A DNA stretch of 64,000 nt from Cedecea neteri NBRC 105707 = ATCC 33855. Its GTDB lineage: Bacteria; Pseudomonadota; Gammaproteobacteria; Enterobacterales; Enterobacteriaceae. The notes below the pieces were generated by a model, which was not told the DNA's origin, did no database searches, and saw only the letters and a list, made by a program, of their open reading frames with translations. Shown piece by piece: positions 28,272-42,721 of this stretch (position 1 is its first letter; each line of letters opens with the position of its first letter). Made by a program: the position numbers and the translations under genes. The stretch spans positions 47,137 to 111,136 of the forward strand of contig NZ_BCTL01000024.1 in NCBI RefSeq assembly GCF_001571265.1, given 5' to 3'.

Positions 28272-30701
28272 ATGTCAGGCTGGCCAAGAATTTACTACAA
28301 ATTACTGAATTTACCATTAAGTGTTCTGGTAAAGAGCAAGTCTATCCCGGCGGATCCACAAACCGAACTCGGTCTGGACCCTTCACGCCCCATTATGTAC
28401 GTCCTGCCCTACAACTCTAAGGCAGACCTACTGACGCTGCGGGCCCAATGCCTGGATCACGATCTGCCCGACCCGCTGGAACCTCTGGAAATTGACGGCG
28501 TACTGTTGCCGCGCTACGTGTTTATCCACGGCGGGCCGCGCGTCTTTACCTATTACACGCCAAAAGAAGAGTCGGTAAAACTGTTCCACGACTATCTGGA
28601 TCTGCACCGCAGCAATCCAGACCTCGATGTGCAGATGGTGCCGGTTTCCGTGATGTTCGGCCGCTCGCCAGGCCGCGAGAAAGGGGAAATCAATCCGCCT
28701 TTACGTACCCTGAACGGTGTCCAGAAATTCTTTGCGGTTTCCTGGCTCGGCCGCGATAGCTTCGTGCGTTTCTCTCCACCGGTTTCGCTGCGCCGCATGG
28801 CAACCGAACACGGCACGGACAAGATTATCGCCCAAAAACTGGCTCGCGTGGCGCGCACTCACTTTGCCCGCCAGCGTCTGGCTGCAGTAGGCCCACGCCT
28901 GCCGGTTCGTCAGGATCTCTTCAACAAGCTGCTGGCGTCAAAAGCGATTGCCCGCGCGGTAGAAGATGAAGCCCGCAGCAAGAAAATCTCCCACGAGAAA
29001 GCGCAGCAAAACGCCGTCGCGCTGATGGAAGAGATCGCCGCGAACTTCTCCTACGAAGCCGTACGTCTGACGGACCGCGTTTTAGGCTTAACCTGGAACC
29101 GCCTCTATCAGGGCATTAATGTGCACAACGCCGAGCGCGTGCGCCAGCTTGCCCATGACGGCCACGAAATTGTCTATGTGCCCTGCCACCGCAGCCACAT
29201 GGATTATCTGCTGCTTTCCTACGTGCTTTATCACCAGGGGCTGGTTCCGCCGCACATCGCCGCCGGGATCAACCTGAACTTCTGGCCGGCTGGCCCGATT
29301 TTCCGCCGCCTGGGCGCGTTCTTTATTCGTCGTACCTTCAAGGGCAACAAGCTTTACTCCACCGTGTTCCGCGAGTACCTCGGCGAACTGTTCAGCCGCG
29401 GCTATTCCGTAGAGTACTTTGTCGAGGGGGGCCGTTCCCGTACCGGTCGCCTGCTGGATCCGAAGACCGGCACGCTGTCGATGACGATTCAGGCAATGCT
29501 GCGCGGCGGCACCCGCCCGATTACTCTGGTGCCGATTTACATCGGCTACGAGCACGTCATGGAAGTAGGGACTTACGCGAAAGAGCTGCGCGGTGCGACC
29601 AAAGAAAAAGAGAGCTTCATGCAGATGGTACGCGGCCTGAGCAAGCTGCGTAACCTGGGTCAGGGCTACGTTAACTTCGGCGAACCGCTGCCGCTGATGG
29701 CCTACCTGAACCAGCATGTGCCGGAATGGAAAGATTCTATCGATCCGATTGAAGCGATTCGCCCAGCCTGGCTGACGCCAACGGTGAACGATATCGCCGC
29801 TGACCTGATGGTGAGAATCAACAACGCAGGGGCCGCTAACGCCATGAACCTGTGCTGTACAGCGCTGCTTGCCTCGCGCCAGCGTTCGCTGACCCGTGAA
29901 CAGCTCACCGAACAGCTCGACTGCTACCTGAATCTGCTGCGTAACGTGCCGTATTCTCCGGATGCCACCGCACCAACGGTTTCCGCCGATGCGCTGATCG
30001 ACCACGCGCTACAGATGAACAAGTTCGAGGTGGAGAAAGACACCATCGGTGACATCATCATTCTGCCTCGCGAGCAGGCCGTGTTGATGACCTATTACCG
30101 CAACAACATCATGCATATGTTGGTGTTGCCGTCGCTGATGGCGTCCATCATCACTCAGCATCGCCATATCTCACGTGCCGAGCTACTTCGTCAGATAGAA
30201 GTCGTTTATCCGATGCTGAAGGCCGAGCTGTTCCTGCGCTGGGAAAAAAGCGAGCTGGGCAGAGAAATTGACGCGCTGATCGCCGAGATGGAACGTCAGG
30301 ATCTGGTGATGCTTGTCGGTGACGAAGTGCAGATCAACCCTAACCGCTCTCGTACTCTGCAGCTTCTGGCGGCGGGCGTGCGCGAGACGGTTCAGCGGTA
30401 TGCCATTACCTTCTGGCAGCTGAGCGCCAACCCGTCGATCAACCGCGGGACGCTGGAGCGCGAAAGCCGCACGGTGGCGCAGCGCCTGTCCGTTCTGCAC
30501 GGCATTAATGCCCCGGAATTCTTTGATAAAGCGGTCTTTACCTCGCTGGTCCTTACCCTGCGCGATGAAGGCTATATCAGCGATACCGGTGATGCGGACG
30601 CAACCGAAACCATCAAGGTTTACCAGATGCTGGCAGACCTTGTGACCTCGGACGTACGCCTGACGATTGAGAGCTCTGCGTCACAGGACGCGGTTTCTTA
30701 A
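28272..30701 (+). CDS. plsB: Glycerol-3-phosphate O-acyltransferase
   Basis: 809 residues (E. coli 807). It puts the first acyl chain on glycerol-3-phosphate at the inner membrane. The acyltransferase core holds HRSHMD (about residue 306, catalytic His/Asp), [20 protein letters not shown] and [11 protein letters not shown]. Start [13 protein letters not shown] is conserved in enterobacteria although the ribosome binding site is weak (GAGG about 16 bases upstream). Confidence 0.97.
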   Translation: MSGWPRIYYKLLNLPLSVLVKSKSIPADPQTELGLDPSRPIMYVLPYNSKADLLTLRAQCLDHDLPDPLEPLEIDGVLLPRYVFIHGGPRVFTYYTPKEESVKLFHDYLDLHRSNPDLDVQMVPVSVMFGRSPGREKGEINPPLRTLNGVQKFFAVSWLGRDSFVRFSPPVSLRRMATEHGTDKIIAQKLARVARTHFARQRLAAVGPRLPVRQDLFNKLLASKAIARAVEDEARSKKISHEKAQQNAVALMEEIAANFSYEAVRLTDRVLGLTWNRLYQGINVHNAERVRQLAHDGHEIVYVPCHRSHMDYLLLSYVLYHQGLVPPHIAAGINLNFWPAGPIFRRLGAFFIRRTFKGNKLYSTVFREYLGELFSRGYSVEYFVEGGRSRTGRLLDPKTGTLSMTIQAMLRGGTRPITLVPIYIGYEHVMEVGTYAKELRGATKEKESFMQMVRGLSKLRNLGQGYVNFGEPLPLMAYLNQHVPEWKDSIDPIEAIRPAWLTPTVNDIAADLMVRINNAGAANAMNLCCTALLASRQRSLTREQLTEQLDCYLNLLRNVPYSPDATAPTVSADALIDHALQMNKFEVEKDTIGDIIILPREQAVLMTYYRNNIMHMLVLPSLMASIITQHRHISRAELLRQIEVVYPMLKAELFLRWEKSELGREIDALIAEMERQDLVMLVGDEVQINPNRSRTLQLLAAGVRETVQRYAITFWQLSANPSINRGTLERESRTVAQRLSVLHGINAPEFFDKAVFTSLVLTLRDEGYISDTGDADATETIKVYQMLADLVTSDVRLTIESSASQDAVS

Positions 30702-30713
30702 TTCAGCAAAAAC

Positions 30714-30744
30714 GAAAAAGGCGGGTGATTAACCCGCCTTTTTT
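30714..30744. terminator. Bidirectional terminator between plsB and ubiA
   Basis: AAGGCGGGT (30718-30726), loop GATTA region, ACCCGCCTT and T-run; A-run on the other side. Serves both convergent genes. Confidence 0.9.
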
Positions 30745-30760
30745 ATTGCCTGAGGCTGAC

Positions 30761-31633
30761 TCAGAAATGCAGGTAGCTCAGTACCAGCCCAATAAACAGC
30801 ACCAGGCCCACGTAGTTGTTGTTCATGAACGCTTTAAAGCAGCCTTCACGCTCACGTTTGGCGATCAGCTTCTGCTGATGGACAAACAGCCCGCCCGCCA
30901 GCAAAATTGACCAGTAAAACGCACCGCCCAGCCCGTTTAGCCAGCCCACAATGCCCATCAACAGCATGGTGGCGATTTGCAGCAGGCCGATGATCAGCTT
31001 ATCGTTGCGGCCAAAAAGAATTGCCGTCGACTTAATACCAATCTTCAGGTCGTCGTCGCGATCGACCATCGCATACTGCGTGTCGTACGCCACGGTCCAG
31101 CAAATATTCGCGAGGAACATCAGCCAGCAGCTTAGCGGCACCGATTCGCTGGCGGCGGCAAATGCCATAGGAATGGACCAGCCAAAAGCCGCACCCAGCA
31201 CCACCTGCGGCAAATGAGTGTAACGCTTCATAAACGGATACACCCACGCCAGCGCCAGCCCTGCTATCGACAGCAGGATAGTCATGGTGTTAAGCGTCAG
31301 CACCAGCAGGAAGGCAAGGCCCACCAGCACGGCAAACAGGATCTTCGCTTCTTTCTCTGAAACCGCCCCGCTGGGCAACGGGCGCTGCGCGGTACGCTTA
31401 ACGTGACCATCGAACTTACGGTCGGCATAATCATTCACGACGCAGCCTGCGGCGCGCATCAACCAAACGCCAGCGATAAAGACAATCAGGTTCATCAGCG
31501 ATGGCAGGCCCGGCGTTGCAACCCAAAGCGCCCACAATGTTGGCCACAGCAACAGCAAAGCGCCGATGGGCTTATCGGTGCGCATCAACCGGTGATAAGC
31601 CAGAAGCTTTCCCTGGTTAAGACTCCACTCCAT
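30761..31633 (-). CDS. ubiA: 4-hydroxybenzoate octaprenyltransferase
   Basis: 290 residues from the ATG at 31633, same as E. coli. It joins the polyprenyl tail to 4-hydroxybenzoate in ubiquinone synthesis. Aspartate-rich motifs [15 protein letters not shown] and [13 protein letters not shown] sit in a multi-helix membrane protein. The frame is open to 31729, inside ubiC, but the conserved MEWSLNQ start overlaps the ubiC stop by one base (TAATG). Confidence 0.96.
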   Translation of the reverse strand: MEWSLNQGKLLAYHRLMRTDKPIGALLLLWPTLWALWVATPGLPSLMNLIVFIAGVWLMRAAGCVVNDYADRKFDGHVKRTAQRPLPSGAVSEKEAKILFAVLVGLAFLLVLTLNTMTILLSIAGLALAWVYPFMKRYTHLPQVVLGAAFGWSIPMAFAAASESVPLSCWLMFLANICWTVAYDTQYAMVDRDDDLKIGIKSTAILFGRNDKLIIGLLQIATMLLMGIVGWLNGLGGAFYWSILLAGGLFVHQQKLIAKREREGCFKAFMNNNYVGLVLFIGLVLSYLHF

Positions 31634-32142
31634 TATTTTTCCTCTTCGTACAGCGGAGACGCCGGCAAAAACAGTTCGGTCAGTAGCAGCGGTTTGCCGG
31701 AAAGTCTCAGTCGGGAACGACGTCCCCACAGTTCGGCGCTACGGCCAATCTCAATATAGTCACGCGTCAGGGTTGATGAACTAAACAGATAGCGCCCGAG
31801 CGGCGTGTTGCCGAGCTTTTGCAGCGCCAGTTCAGGGCCATCAAGCGTGCTTTCAGGTACCACGGTGCGGCCCAGCAACCAGGGTTCGTCATCCCCACAG
31901 AGAATAATTTCCCGCAGCCAGTAATGCTCAGAGGCAGGTAATAAATCGGCTTCGGGCAAATCATTGCCAGCGGGAACAAACCCTTCACGCACGATGCGGA
32001 CGGTGACTTTTTGGCAATGCTGTTCGAAGCGTTTCGTCATCGAATCTTCCAGCAACAGCCAGTCGAGATAAGCGGAGCTCAGCCCTTGCGGGACCTCCGT
32101 GTAGAAATTCAGGGCGCGCAACGGCGACAGCGCGTCGGACAT
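31633..32142 (-). CDS. ubiC: Chorismate pyruvate-lyase
   Basis: 169 residues from the ATG at 32142, preceded by GGAG. It cuts pyruvate from chorismate to give 4-hydroxybenzoate, the first ubiquinone step. Landmarks: [66 protein letters not shown]. An open frame to 32238 was not used because it has no signal. Coupled to ubiA. Confidence 0.95.
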   Translation of the reverse strand: MSDALSPLRALNFYTEVPQGLSSAYLDWLLLEDSMTKRFEQHCQKVTVRIVREGFVPAGNDLPEADLLPASEHYWLREIILCGDDEPWLLGRTVVPESTLDGPELALQKLGNTPLGRYLFSSSTLTRDYIEIGRSAELWGRRSRLRLSGKPLLLTELFLPASPLYEEEK

Positions 32143-32309
32143 GGGAATACTCTCCGATACATAACCTGATGGCATTGTAACGCAGAACATCTCTGTGCGG
32201 GCAGACAATGGCAACACACGCGGCAAATACCGCAACAATTGAGCAACAGGAAGAGCTATCTGGAGTCAGGGAGTGCAGCCAACTCTCCTGAGACTTGAAT
32301 TATGACGGG

Positions 32310-32337
32310 AAAAAAAAGGTGCGCCTGAGCGCACCAA
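32310..32337 (-). terminator. malM terminator
   Basis: GGTGCGC (32319-32325), loop CTGA, GCGCACC (32330-32336), with an eight-base A-run at its left, which is a T-run for the malK-lamB-malM transcript. Confidence 0.88.
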
Positions 32338-32368
32338 TACTTCAAGCATCAGCAACGTGGGGAGATAG

Positions 32369-33307
32369 TTACCCCTTGCCTTTTACACTGCTGATAAAAG
32401 TTTTACGGGCGGAGGTGGAACCCAGACGCTCGGCTTCATTCAGCAGTTTCAGGGCCTTATCGATGTTGCCTTTATCCACCGCCTGTTTAATGGCGCGGTT
32501 AAAATAGCTTTCCGTATCATTGAGCATTGGTTCGCTTTTCGCAGCTGGCGCTGCCACAGGTGCTGGCGCGGCGGCCGGTGCAGAGTAAGCCGTCGGCGGC
32601 GCTACGTTACCGACCACAACAGGTTTGGCATCGGACCCACCAAAGATCTTACCGATCATGATGTTGCCGCTGTTTTGTTCGGTTTTCAGCTTAACCGTCA
32701 GGGTACCTTGCCCACTGTGGCTGGCGACCGGGTCAGCCACATCAGGAATGGCGTTGCTTGCCCCTTCGGCATAGAGCTTCGCCGGGTTGATCATGCGGGT
32801 GGTTTCCGTCAGATCGTGTTTCGTGGTGTACACCAGCATGTAGATCTGTTTCTGACCCATCATTGGGGTCAGCTTCATGACGTTCTCCAGACGGTTGCCG
32901 GAGGTCATACCTGGCTTCTGGTACTGGAAATAACTGCTCGGGAAGAAAGCAGAAGGCTGCATCTGCCCGTCGAGAATCAGAACATTTGGCGCATAAACGC
33001 TCAGGTCTTTTACCAGGCTGGTCAGCGTGATTTCCAGTGAGCCCTGATCCGCTGGCAGCACGAAGGCGGCCACGCTCCCGGTGAGTTCCCCGACGTTAAG
33101 GCTGGCCGAAGAAGCGGTCAGCACCACGTCCTGGCTAACGGGCGGCATCAACGGAGTCCACGGCAAGCTTTGTAATTTGTCCGTAGGAATAGACGGTGCG
33201 GTAGAGATATTTTGCGGGTTAATCGCCGCGTTGGCGGCAAAGGAAGCCGGCACGGACGATAAGCCCAGAACGGGAAGCAGGCAAAGCGCGAGAAGATGTT
33301 TTTTCAT
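32369..33307 (-). CDS. malM: Maltose operon periplasmic protein MalM
   Basis: 312 residues with signal peptide (cleavage near SFA-ANA, residue 25). The last gene of malK-lamB-malM; periplasmic, role unclear but genetically linked to maltodextrin uptake. Recognisable parts: LPWTPLMPPVSQDVVLT, an Ala/Pro-rich linker (about 235-260) and a C-terminal helical part NDTESYFNRAIKQAVDKGNIDKAL. Length is near that of E. coli MalM. Confidence 0.92.
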   Translation of the reverse strand: MKKHLLALCLLPVLGLSSVPASFAANAAINPQNISTAPSIPTDKLQSLPWTPLMPPVSQDVVLTASSASLNVGELTGSVAAFVLPADQGSLEITLTSLVKDLSVYAPNVLILDGQMQPSAFFPSSYFQYQKPGMTSGNRLENVMKLTPMMGQKQIYMLVYTTKHDLTETTRMINPAKLYAEGASNAIPDVADPVASHSGQGTLTVKLKTEQNSGNIMIGKIFGGSDAKPVVVGNVAPPTAYSAPAAAPAPVAAPAAKSEPMLNDTESYFNRAIKQAVDKGNIDKALKLLNEAERLGSTSARKTFISSVKGKG

Positions 33308-33326
33308 TGTTTTATCCTCGAAGCGA

Positions 33327-33392
33327 ACCCGTCTCCTTCAGGCAAAAAAGAGACGGGTCAGGCATGTGAAACCGGCGGGCGCTAAGCACCCG
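33327..33392. repeat. Two hairpins in the lamB-malM gap
   Basis: First: ACCCGTCTC (33327-33335) with GAGACGGGT (33350-33358), perfect 9-bp stem. Second: CGGGCGCT (33376-33383) with AGCACCCG (33385-33392 region), one mismatch. No T-run follows, so they may act in mRNA processing or stability rather than termination. Confidence 0.6.
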
Positions 33393-33406
33393 CACGGGGG
33401 ATTAAC

Positions 33407-34759
<1,353 letters not shown>

Positions 34760-34771
34760 TTATGGGAATGC

Positions 34772-35881
34772 TTAAACGCCAGGCTCTTGATGCAACCGAC
34801 GACACGCGGTGCCATCTTCTCGGAACAGATGGCAACGCTCTGGCGGCAGGCCAATAGCGAATGTGGCACCCTCTTTTACCAACACCACGTCGTTCTGGCG
34901 GTAAACCAGGTTTTGACGAATGGCGGGGATTTGGATGTGAATCTGAGTCTCATGTCCCAACTGCTCAACGACCTGCACTTCCCCTTCAAGGGTGACGTCA
35001 GCAATGTCGCTCGGCAGCAGGTGTTCCGGGCGAATGCCAAGTGACATATTGGCCCCCACCTGAACGTTGCGGCTTTCCACCGGCAGCCAGACATGCTGAC
35101 GGTTAGGCAATTCCACCTGCACCTGGTCAATGGCCGTCGCGGTCACTTTTACCGGCAGGAAGTTCATTTTTGGCGACCCAATGAAGCCCGCGACGAAGCG
35201 GTCCGCCGGGTAGTGATACAGCTCTAGCGGTTTCCCTACCTGCGCAACGCGACCGGCGTCCAGCACGACGATTTTGTCGGCCAGAGTCATCGCCTCAATC
35301 TGGTCATGGGTCACGTAAATCATCGTGCGCCCCAGACGCTTGTGCAGGCGGGATATCTCAATGCGCATCTGCACGCGCAGCGCCGCATCAAGGTTTGAAA
35401 GCGGCTCATCCAGCAGGAAGACTCGAGGCTCCGCGACCAGGGTTCGGCCAATGGCCACGCGCTGGCGTTGTCCACCGGACAGCGCCTTCGGGCGGCGGTC
35501 CAGCAGATGCGCGAGCTGCAAGGTTTCAGAAACCTGATTCACGCGCTGGTTGATATCGACTTTTTTTGCCCCGGCAAGCTTCAGGCCAAAGGACATGTTT
35601 TCCGCGACAGAAAGATGGGGATAGAGGGCATACGACTGAAACACCATGCCCACACCGCGCTCGGCAGGTGGAATGTCGTTCATCCGTTTTTCACCAATCA
35701 GCAGTTCGCCGCTGGTGATGGTTTCGAGACCCGCAATCATTCGCAGCAACGTTGACTTACCGCAGCCTGATGGTCCGACAAAAACCACGAATTCTCCTTC
35801 ATTGATGTCGAGATTGATGTCTTTCGACACCACCACGTCACCCCAGGCTTTTGTTACGTTCCGTAGCTGCACGCTCGCCAT
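34772..35881 (-). CDS. malK: Maltose/maltodextrin ABC transporter ATP-binding protein
   Basis: 369 residues from [14 protein letters not shown] at 35881 (GGGAG upstream). The ATPase dimer of MalFGK2; it also restrains MalT. Walker [10 protein letters not shown] (36-44), signature [13 protein letters not shown], Walker [13 protein letters not shown], switch histidine in YVTHD, and C-terminal OB regulatory domain ([12 protein letters not shown]). First gene of the malK-lamB-malM operon, divergent from malEFG. Confidence 0.97.
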   Translation of the reverse strand: MASVQLRNVTKAWGDVVVSKDINLDINEGEFVVFVGPSGCGKSTLLRMIAGLETITSGELLIGEKRMNDIPPAERGVGMVFQSYALYPHLSVAENMSFGLKLAGAKKVDINQRVNQVSETLQLAHLLDRRPKALSGGQRQRVAIGRTLVAEPRVFLLDEPLSNLDAALRVQMRIEISRLHKRLGRTMIYVTHDQIEAMTLADKIVVLDAGRVAQVGKPLELYHYPADRFVAGFIGSPKMNFLPVKVTATAIDQVQVELPNRQHVWLPVESRNVQVGANMSLGIRPEHLLPSDIADVTLEGEVQVVEQLGHETQIHIQIPAIRQNLVYRQNDVVLVKEGATFAIGLPPERCHLFREDGTACRRLHQEPGV

Positions 35882-37445
<1,564 letters not shown>

Positions 37446-37451
37446 ACCTTG

Positions 37452-37554
37452 CCCCTTACCCCGGCCCTCTCCCCATAGGGGAGAGGGGGAAATCGACAGA
37501 AGTCCGGCCCTTTCTGTCCCCTCTCCCCCTTGGGGAGAGGGTTAGGGTGAGGGG
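37452..37554. repeat. GC-rich paired hairpin repeat, copies 2 and 3 (malE-malF gap)
   Basis: Two 10-bp hairpins with the same core: CCCTCTCCCC (37465-37474) with GGGGAGAGGG (37478-37487), and CCCTCTCCCC (37519-37528) with GGGGAGAGGG (37532-37541). Outer flanks CCCCTTACCCCGG (37452-37464) and TTAGGGTGAGGGG (37542-37554) make the two copies inverted to each other. E. coli carries REP elements in the same gap. Confidence 0.85.
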
Positions 37555-37581
37555 AAATAACACGCTGTAGAGGAACACCCC

Positions 37582-39126
37582 ATGGATGCAGTTAAAAAGA
37601 GCCGCTGGTGGCAAAACGAGGGACTGAAATGGTCAGTCATCGGGGCATTGGGCCTGCTGGTTGGCTATCTTGTGGTTTTAATGTACGCCCAGGGGGAGTA
37701 CCTGTTCGCCATAATGACGCTGATTTTAAGCTCACTTGGCCTCTATATTTTTGCTAACCGCAAGGCCTATGCCTGGCGCTATGTTTATCCCGGTATGGCC
37801 GGTATGGGGCTGTTCGTCCTCTTCCCGCTGATCTGCACTATCGCTATCGCTTTCACCAACTACAGCAGCACCAACCAGCTGACGTTTGAACGCGCGCAGC
37901 AGGTGCTGATGGACCGCCAGTACCAGGCGGGCAAAACGTTCAATTTTGGGCTTTACCCGAATGGTAACGAATGGACGTTGGCGCTGACCGATGGGGAAAG
38001 CGGTAAAAACTATGTTTCGGACAAATTCACTTTTGGCGGCGCACAAAAAATCCAGCTGAAAGAAGTAGATGCGCTGCCGGAAGGCGAGCGCGGCAATCTG
38101 CGGGTGATCACCCAAAACCGCCAGGCGCTGAGCCAGATAACCGCCGTGCTGCCGGATGAAACCCGGGTCGTGATGAGCTCGCTGCGCCAGTTCTCCGGCA
38201 CTCGCCCGCTCTACACCCTCACGGAAAACGGCGAGCTGACCAATAATCAGACCAGCGTGAAATACGCCCCGAACGACCATGTCGGCTATTACGAATCGGT
38301 GAATGCCGACGGTAGCTGGGCCGGGGAACAGCTAAGTCCTGGCTATACCGTGACTATCGGCTGGAAAAACTTCCTCCGCGTGTTCCATGATGACGGGATT
38401 CAAAAGCCGTTCCTGGCGATCTTCGTCTGGACGGTGATTTTCTCGGTGCTGACGGTGATTCTTACCGTCGCGGTAGGGATGGTGCTGGCCTGCGTGGTGC
38501 AGTGGGAATCATTGAAGGGTAAGGCGGTGTATCGCCTGCTGCTGATTCTGCCCTACGCCGTGCCTTCGTTTATTTCGATACTGATTTTCAAAGGCTTATT
38601 CAACCAAAGCTTCGGCGAAATCAATATGATGCTGAGCGCACTGTTCGGCATTAAGCCCGCCTGGTTTAGCGACCCGACAACCGCTCGTTCGATGATTATC
38701 ATCGTCAATACCTGGCTGGGCTACCCGTACATGATGATCCTGTGCATGGGGCTACTGAAAGCTATTCCTGACGACCTTTACGAAGCGTCAGCGATGGACG
38801 GCGCGGGCCCGTTCCAGAACTTCTTTAAAATCACGCTGCCGCTGCTGATTAAGCCGCTTACGCCGCTGATGATCGCCAGCTTTGCCTTTAACTTTAACAA
38901 CTTCGTGCTGATTCAACTGCTGACCAACGGCGGCCCGGACCGGCTCGGGACGACTACGCCAGCGGGTTATACCGACCTGCTGGTGAGCTACACCTACCGT
39001 ATCGCCTTTGAAGGTGGCGGCGGCCAGGACTTTGGCCTGGCTGCAGCTATCGCAACGCTTATCTTCCTGCTGGTGGGCGCCCTTGCGATTGTTAACCTGA
39101 AAGCCACCCGAATGAAGTTTGATTAA
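37582..39126 (+). CDS. malF: Maltose ABC transporter permease MalF
   Basis: 514 residues, E. coli length. Inner-membrane subunit with eight helices; three at the N-terminus, then the large periplasmic P2 loop (about 90-275) that meets MalE. The cytoplasmic EAA loop [22 protein letters not shown] (about 401-422) contacts MalK. Ribosome binding site AGAGGAAC before the ATG lies 16 bases after the repeat element. Confidence 0.97.
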   Translation: MDAVKKSRWWQNEGLKWSVIGALGLLVGYLVVLMYAQGEYLFAIMTLILSSLGLYIFANRKAYAWRYVYPGMAGMGLFVLFPLICTIAIAFTNYSSTNQLTFERAQQVLMDRQYQAGKTFNFGLYPNGNEWTLALTDGESGKNYVSDKFTFGGAQKIQLKEVDALPEGERGNLRVITQNRQALSQITAVLPDETRVVMSSLRQFSGTRPLYTLTENGELTNNQTSVKYAPNDHVGYYESVNADGSWAGEQLSPGYTVTIGWKNFLRVFHDDGIQKPFLAIFVWTVIFSVLTVILTVAVGMVLACVVQWESLKGKAVYRLLLILPYAVPSFISILIFKGLFNQSFGEINMMLSALFGIKPAWFSDPTTARSMIIIVNTWLGYPYMMILCMGLLKAIPDDLYEASAMDGAGPFQNFFKITLPLLIKPLTPLMIASFAFNFNNFVLIQLLTNGGPDRLGTTTPAGYTDLLVSYTYRIAFEGGGGQDFGLAAAIATLIFLLVGALAIVNLKATRMKFD

Positions 39127-39137
39127 GGAGCCTGACG

Positions 39138-40028
39138 ATGGCCATGGTGCAACCCAAATCTCAAAAGCTGCGTCTGTTTCTCACGCACTTTCTGCTGCTG
39201 CTGTTTATCGCGGCAATCATGTTCCCACTGCTGATGGTGATCGCCATTTCGCTGCGTCCGGGTAACTTTGCGACCGGCAGCCTGATCCCGGACCAGGTGT
39301 CATGGGAACACTGGAAGCTGGCGCTGGGCTTTAGCGTGGAACACGCGGATGGTCGCGTTACGCCGCCGCCGTTTCCGGTTCTACTGTGGCTGTGGAATTC
39401 GATAAAGATTGCCGGGATCACGGCGATAGGCATCGTTACGCTTTCGACGACCTGCGCCTATGCTTTTGCCCGTATGCGCTTCCCGGGTAAAGCCACGCTG
39501 CTGAAAGGGATGCTGATTTTCCAGATGTTCCCGGCGGTACTGTCGCTGGTCGCGCTGTATGCCCTCTTTGACCGCTTAGGCCAGTACATTCCGTTTATCG
39601 GTCTGAACACGCACGGCGGGGTGATCTTTGCTTATTTAGGCGGGATTGCGCTGCACGTCTGGACGATTAAGGGCTACTTCGAAACTATCGACAGCTCGCT
39701 GGAAGAAGCCGCCGCGCTGGACGGAGCGACGCCGTGGCAGGCATTCCGCCTGGTGCTGCTGCCGCTGTCGGTGCCGATTCTGGCGGTGGTCTTTATCCTG
39801 TCGTTTATTGCCGCGATTACCGAAGTGCCGGTGGCTTCTCTGCTGCTGCGCGACGTGGACAGCTACACGCTGGCCGTGGGTATGCAGCAATACCTCAATC
39901 CGCAAAACTACCTGTGGGGTGATTTTGCCGCCGCGGCGGTGCTCTCCGCGATACCAATTACCGTTGTGTTCCTGCTGGCCCAGCGCTGGCTGGTGAGCGG
40001 CCTGACCGCTGGCGGGGTGAAAGGTTAA
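39138..40028 (+). CDS. malG: Maltose ABC transporter permease MalG
   Basis: 296 residues, E. coli length. Second permease subunit, six helices, EAA loop [23 protein letters not shown] (about 190-212) and the C-terminal tail [12 protein letters not shown] that reaches into MalK. It starts 11 bases after malF with AAGGAG upstream. Confidence 0.97.
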   Translation: MAMVQPKSQKLRLFLTHFLLLLFIAAIMFPLLMVIAISLRPGNFATGSLIPDQVSWEHWKLALGFSVEHADGRVTPPPFPVLLWLWNSIKIAGITAIGIVTLSTTCAYAFARMRFPGKATLLKGMLIFQMFPAVLSLVALYALFDRLGQYIPFIGLNTHGGVIFAYLGGIALHVWTIKGYFETIDSSLEEAAALDGATPWQAFRLVLLPLSVPILAVVFILSFIAAITEVPVASLLLRDVDSYTLAVGMQQYLNPQNYLWGDFAAAAVLSAIPITVVFLLAQRWLVSGLTAGGVKG

Positions 40029-40106
40029 CGTTTATTCCTGAAAGTCATTTGCTTCATCTTTATGCCATACCACTGCAACCCTCAACTTTGACCTTAGTAT
40101 TTTATT

Positions 40107-40135
40107 CAGGCGGCCCCAGGGCCGCCCTTTTTTAT
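40107..40135 (+). terminator. malEFG terminator
   Basis: GGCGGCC (40109-40115) and GGCCGCC (40120-40126) with T-run at 40128-40133. It touches the psiE stop codon from the opposite side. Confidence 0.85.
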
Positions 40136-40539
40136 TCTCGTTTCAGGCGCTGGCTGTTGCACAGCCAGAGCGTTATCACCAGCACCAGAATCGCTGCGGA
40201 ATAAATCAGCACGTCGAGCGGCGATTTATGATCGATGATAATCAGCCGCACAATCGCGGTGATGCCGATGTAGACGAAGTAGCGCAGCGGGAAGTGATAG
40301 CCCGACTGGAAGTACTTCACAATCAGCGCGATAAACTCGAAATAGAGGAAGTAGACCACCAGCCCTTCGATGAACAGGTACGAACTGGCATCATCCCCCG
40401 GCGTGAACAGCACGGTGGCCAGGTGAACGGTTTCTTTGCCCAGGAAGATAATCAGGATCAGCCCCAGGGCTAATAAACCCAGATTGAGCACCGTCTGCAT
40501 GACGGTAGAAATCCAGGCAAAACGCGGTGTCGCAGGCAT
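40132..40539 (-). CDS. psiE: Phosphate-starvation-inducible protein PsiE
   Basis: 135 residues with four hydrophobic segments; the family segment [41 protein letters not shown] is unmistakable. An inner-membrane protein of unknown function, induced by phosphate starvation in E. coli. It converges on malG; the E. coli neighbour xylE is missing. Confidence 0.93.
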   Translation of the reverse strand: MPATPRFAWISTVMQTVLNLGLLALGLILIIFLGKETVHLATVLFTPGDDASSYLFIEGLVVYFLYFEFIALIVKYFQSGYHFPLRYFVYIGITAIVRLIIIDHKSPLDVLIYSAAILVLVITLWLCNSQRLKRE

Positions 40540-40624
40540 AACGGCCTCTCATTATTATTGTGGTATTGAGAGGCTGTTATACGTCGAAAATGTGATCGTG
40601 ATCTAGTTTATTTACTTACCTTCA

Positions 40625-42721
40625 TTAGCGGAAGTTTTCGCTGCGGTCGCTGGTTATTCCGTACAGGTCAAACTTACGGCCCAGCATCTGCCCGCCATCA
40701 CGCGTCAGCGGCGTCCAGGTCACCTGCGCCCGACTGCGGGTCGGGTAGGCAGAGAAGATATCCAGTGGCACATTGATGTAGAAACCTTTGGTGAAGTCCC
40801 CTTCGCCGTACTCTTTCTTCGACACGTTGGTAATGGTGGCGTAGGTGCCCACCACAATACCGCTGTCAAAGTGTTTGGAGATCTCCAGCGTGCCGCCTTT
40901 ATCCTGCGCCAGGTACTGGCCGATGCTGAGCTTAACCAGCACATCCTGTGCAAACGGCGGCGTCCAGTAGCCGGTGATATGCCCTGTCTTAGCGCTATAG
41001 TCAGTGAATTTCATCATGTCCTGCGAACTGCGCCAGTCACGCTGTTTGACGTAGTTACCGTTAACGCCGATCGCCCAGTTACTGTCCACCGGACGGTAAA
41101 GCAGCTCCGCCCCTGCGCCGCCGTACATGGTTTCCAGGTAGCCCGCGTAAACCTGGCCGTAGACCCCATGCCCAAAGTACTGGAAGTAGTTAGCCTGCAG
41201 GTTGTTGATGTAAATATCATTTTCTACATATTCGCGAACGTGGGTACGCACTCGCGGTAGCGTTGAATCCGTTGGCGGATTGGTATAGTTAAATTTGTCG
41301 TAGTTATTGGCGACGTTAGCAAACAGGCTGCCGCTGGTTAACAGGTGGTCCGTCAGCCAGTAATCGACGTTCCCCATCACCCCAAGCTGGTACATGTAGA
41401 AGCTTTCCGGGCCGCCGATAGACTGATTGAGAATCGGATCGAGCGAGTAGTTGAAGCGCGACTTCTCGATGTAATACCCCTGCTCGGTGCTTTCTGGCAC
41501 CACAGGCTCAACGCGTTTTTGCACCAGCGTCGTTTCCTGTCCCAGCGGTTCGCCTGAAAGGTGATTACGCAGGCTGGCCACGTCCGTTTCAGTGGTGACC
41601 TGCGGCATATTGAGGCGGCTTTCGGTAATGCGGATGGTGCGAATATTATCCGGCAGATCATTCATCACTATGCGGTTGGCGCGTTCGATACCTTCGCGGG
41701 AATTACGGTATTTCACCTGCTCGCCCGTGACGTAAAGCGTGTCACCTTTGACCTGAATATTCGGGTTGATCAGCCCAGCGTTGTACTTCAGATCGGTCAG
41801 TTGGTTGGCCGCCACGTTGTGCTGCAGAATTTCGTCCTGCGGATGCGGCTGGTACTCAGGACGACGGGAATCGTTGTACCCCGGCTTGAGGTCGTTGAAA
41901 TTGGTGCGGAGCGTCACGCCAAACATAAAGGTGTTGCCGCGCTCGTAGCTCATGTTCACGTCGGCCCAGTCGGTTACCCGATAGATAGCGCCGACGTTGA
42001 CGCTGCTGCGTTGGTCTATTTTTCCCGCAAATTCATGGCTGTAGTTGTTACCCTCATACTCAACTTTCAGCCTGAGTGGCTGCCACGGCGTCTGGTACTC
42101 CACGCCGCCAAACAGCGATGTCGGGCCGTGGAACATGCCGCTAAAGTTGAAAGAGCCCGCCATTTGGTAGCTGTTATCGCGATGGCAATATTTGTCGCTG
42201 TATTCACAGAGAGGATTTTTGATGTTGCCGCTGGTACCTAAATATCCCCAGCCCATGCCGAGGCTGAAGTCGAACGGCCCCCACGCTTTGCTTGCCACCA
42301 CATATTCACCGTCAAACAGCCCGGTACCGCCCAGGTCACGAATACCGGCGGAAACCTGAGGCAGCCAGTAGCCCTCTTCCCAAAGGCGGAATTTCACGTC
42401 AAACGCTTTGTCTTTATAGGTCTGGTCTCCCGAGAAAGCCTTCACGCTACTGTAGTGGCGAGTCCGCACGTCGGTGTAACGGAGCGTGGCTTCCATCCAG
42501 GGGAAAAGCTGCATGGAGGCGGAGTAAAAGCGATACTGATCGTTGTCGCGATAGTTGAGGTTAAATTCGCCTTCAGGCGCCATACGCGCCGTCGGCGTTT
42601 GCAGCAGGCCCGCGCCGCCAAAATCTGCCTGAGAAGGGCCAACGGGTGCCGGATACGTTTCGGCGCGGCAGGCGGAAGTCACCGCCAGCGCAATCAGGCT
42701 ATACAGGTAACGTTTTTTCAT
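40625..42721 (-). CDS. yjbH: YjbH outer-membrane lipopolysaccharide/exopolysaccharide export protein
   Basis: 698 residues, signal peptide (SACRA near residue 20), then a beta-rich sequence ([59 protein letters not shown]). YjbH is an outer-membrane barrel of the GfcD/YmcA family and the last gene of yjbEFGH, which makes or exports an exopolysaccharide. The start overlaps the yjbG stop by one base. Confidence 0.92.
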   Translation of the reverse strand: MKKRYLYSLIALAVTSACRAETYPAPVGPSQADFGGAGLLQTPTARMAPEGEFNLNYRDNDQYRFYSASMQLFPWMEATLRYTDVRTRHYSSVKAFSGDQTYKDKAFDVKFRLWEEGYWLPQVSAGIRDLGGTGLFDGEYVVASKAWGPFDFSLGMGWGYLGTSGNIKNPLCEYSDKYCHRDNSYQMAGSFNFSGMFHGPTSLFGGVEYQTPWQPLRLKVEYEGNNYSHEFAGKIDQRSSVNVGAIYRVTDWADVNMSYERGNTFMFGVTLRTNFNDLKPGYNDSRRPEYQPHPQDEILQHNVAANQLTDLKYNAGLINPNIQVKGDTLYVTGEQVKYRNSREGIERANRIVMNDLPDNIRTIRITESRLNMPQVTTETDVASLRNHLSGEPLGQETTLVQKRVEPVVPESTEQGYYIEKSRFNYSLDPILNQSIGGPESFYMYQLGVMGNVDYWLTDHLLTSGSLFANVANNYDKFNYTNPPTDSTLPRVRTHVREYVENDIYINNLQANYFQYFGHGVYGQVYAGYLETMYGGAGAELLYRPVDSNWAIGVNGNYVKQRDWRSSQDMMKFTDYSAKTGHITGYWTPPFAQDVLVKLSIGQYLAQDKGGTLEISKHFDSGIVVGTYATITNVSKKEYGEGDFTKGFYINVPLDIFSAYPTRSRAQVTWTPLTRDGGQMLGRKFDLYGITSDRSENFR

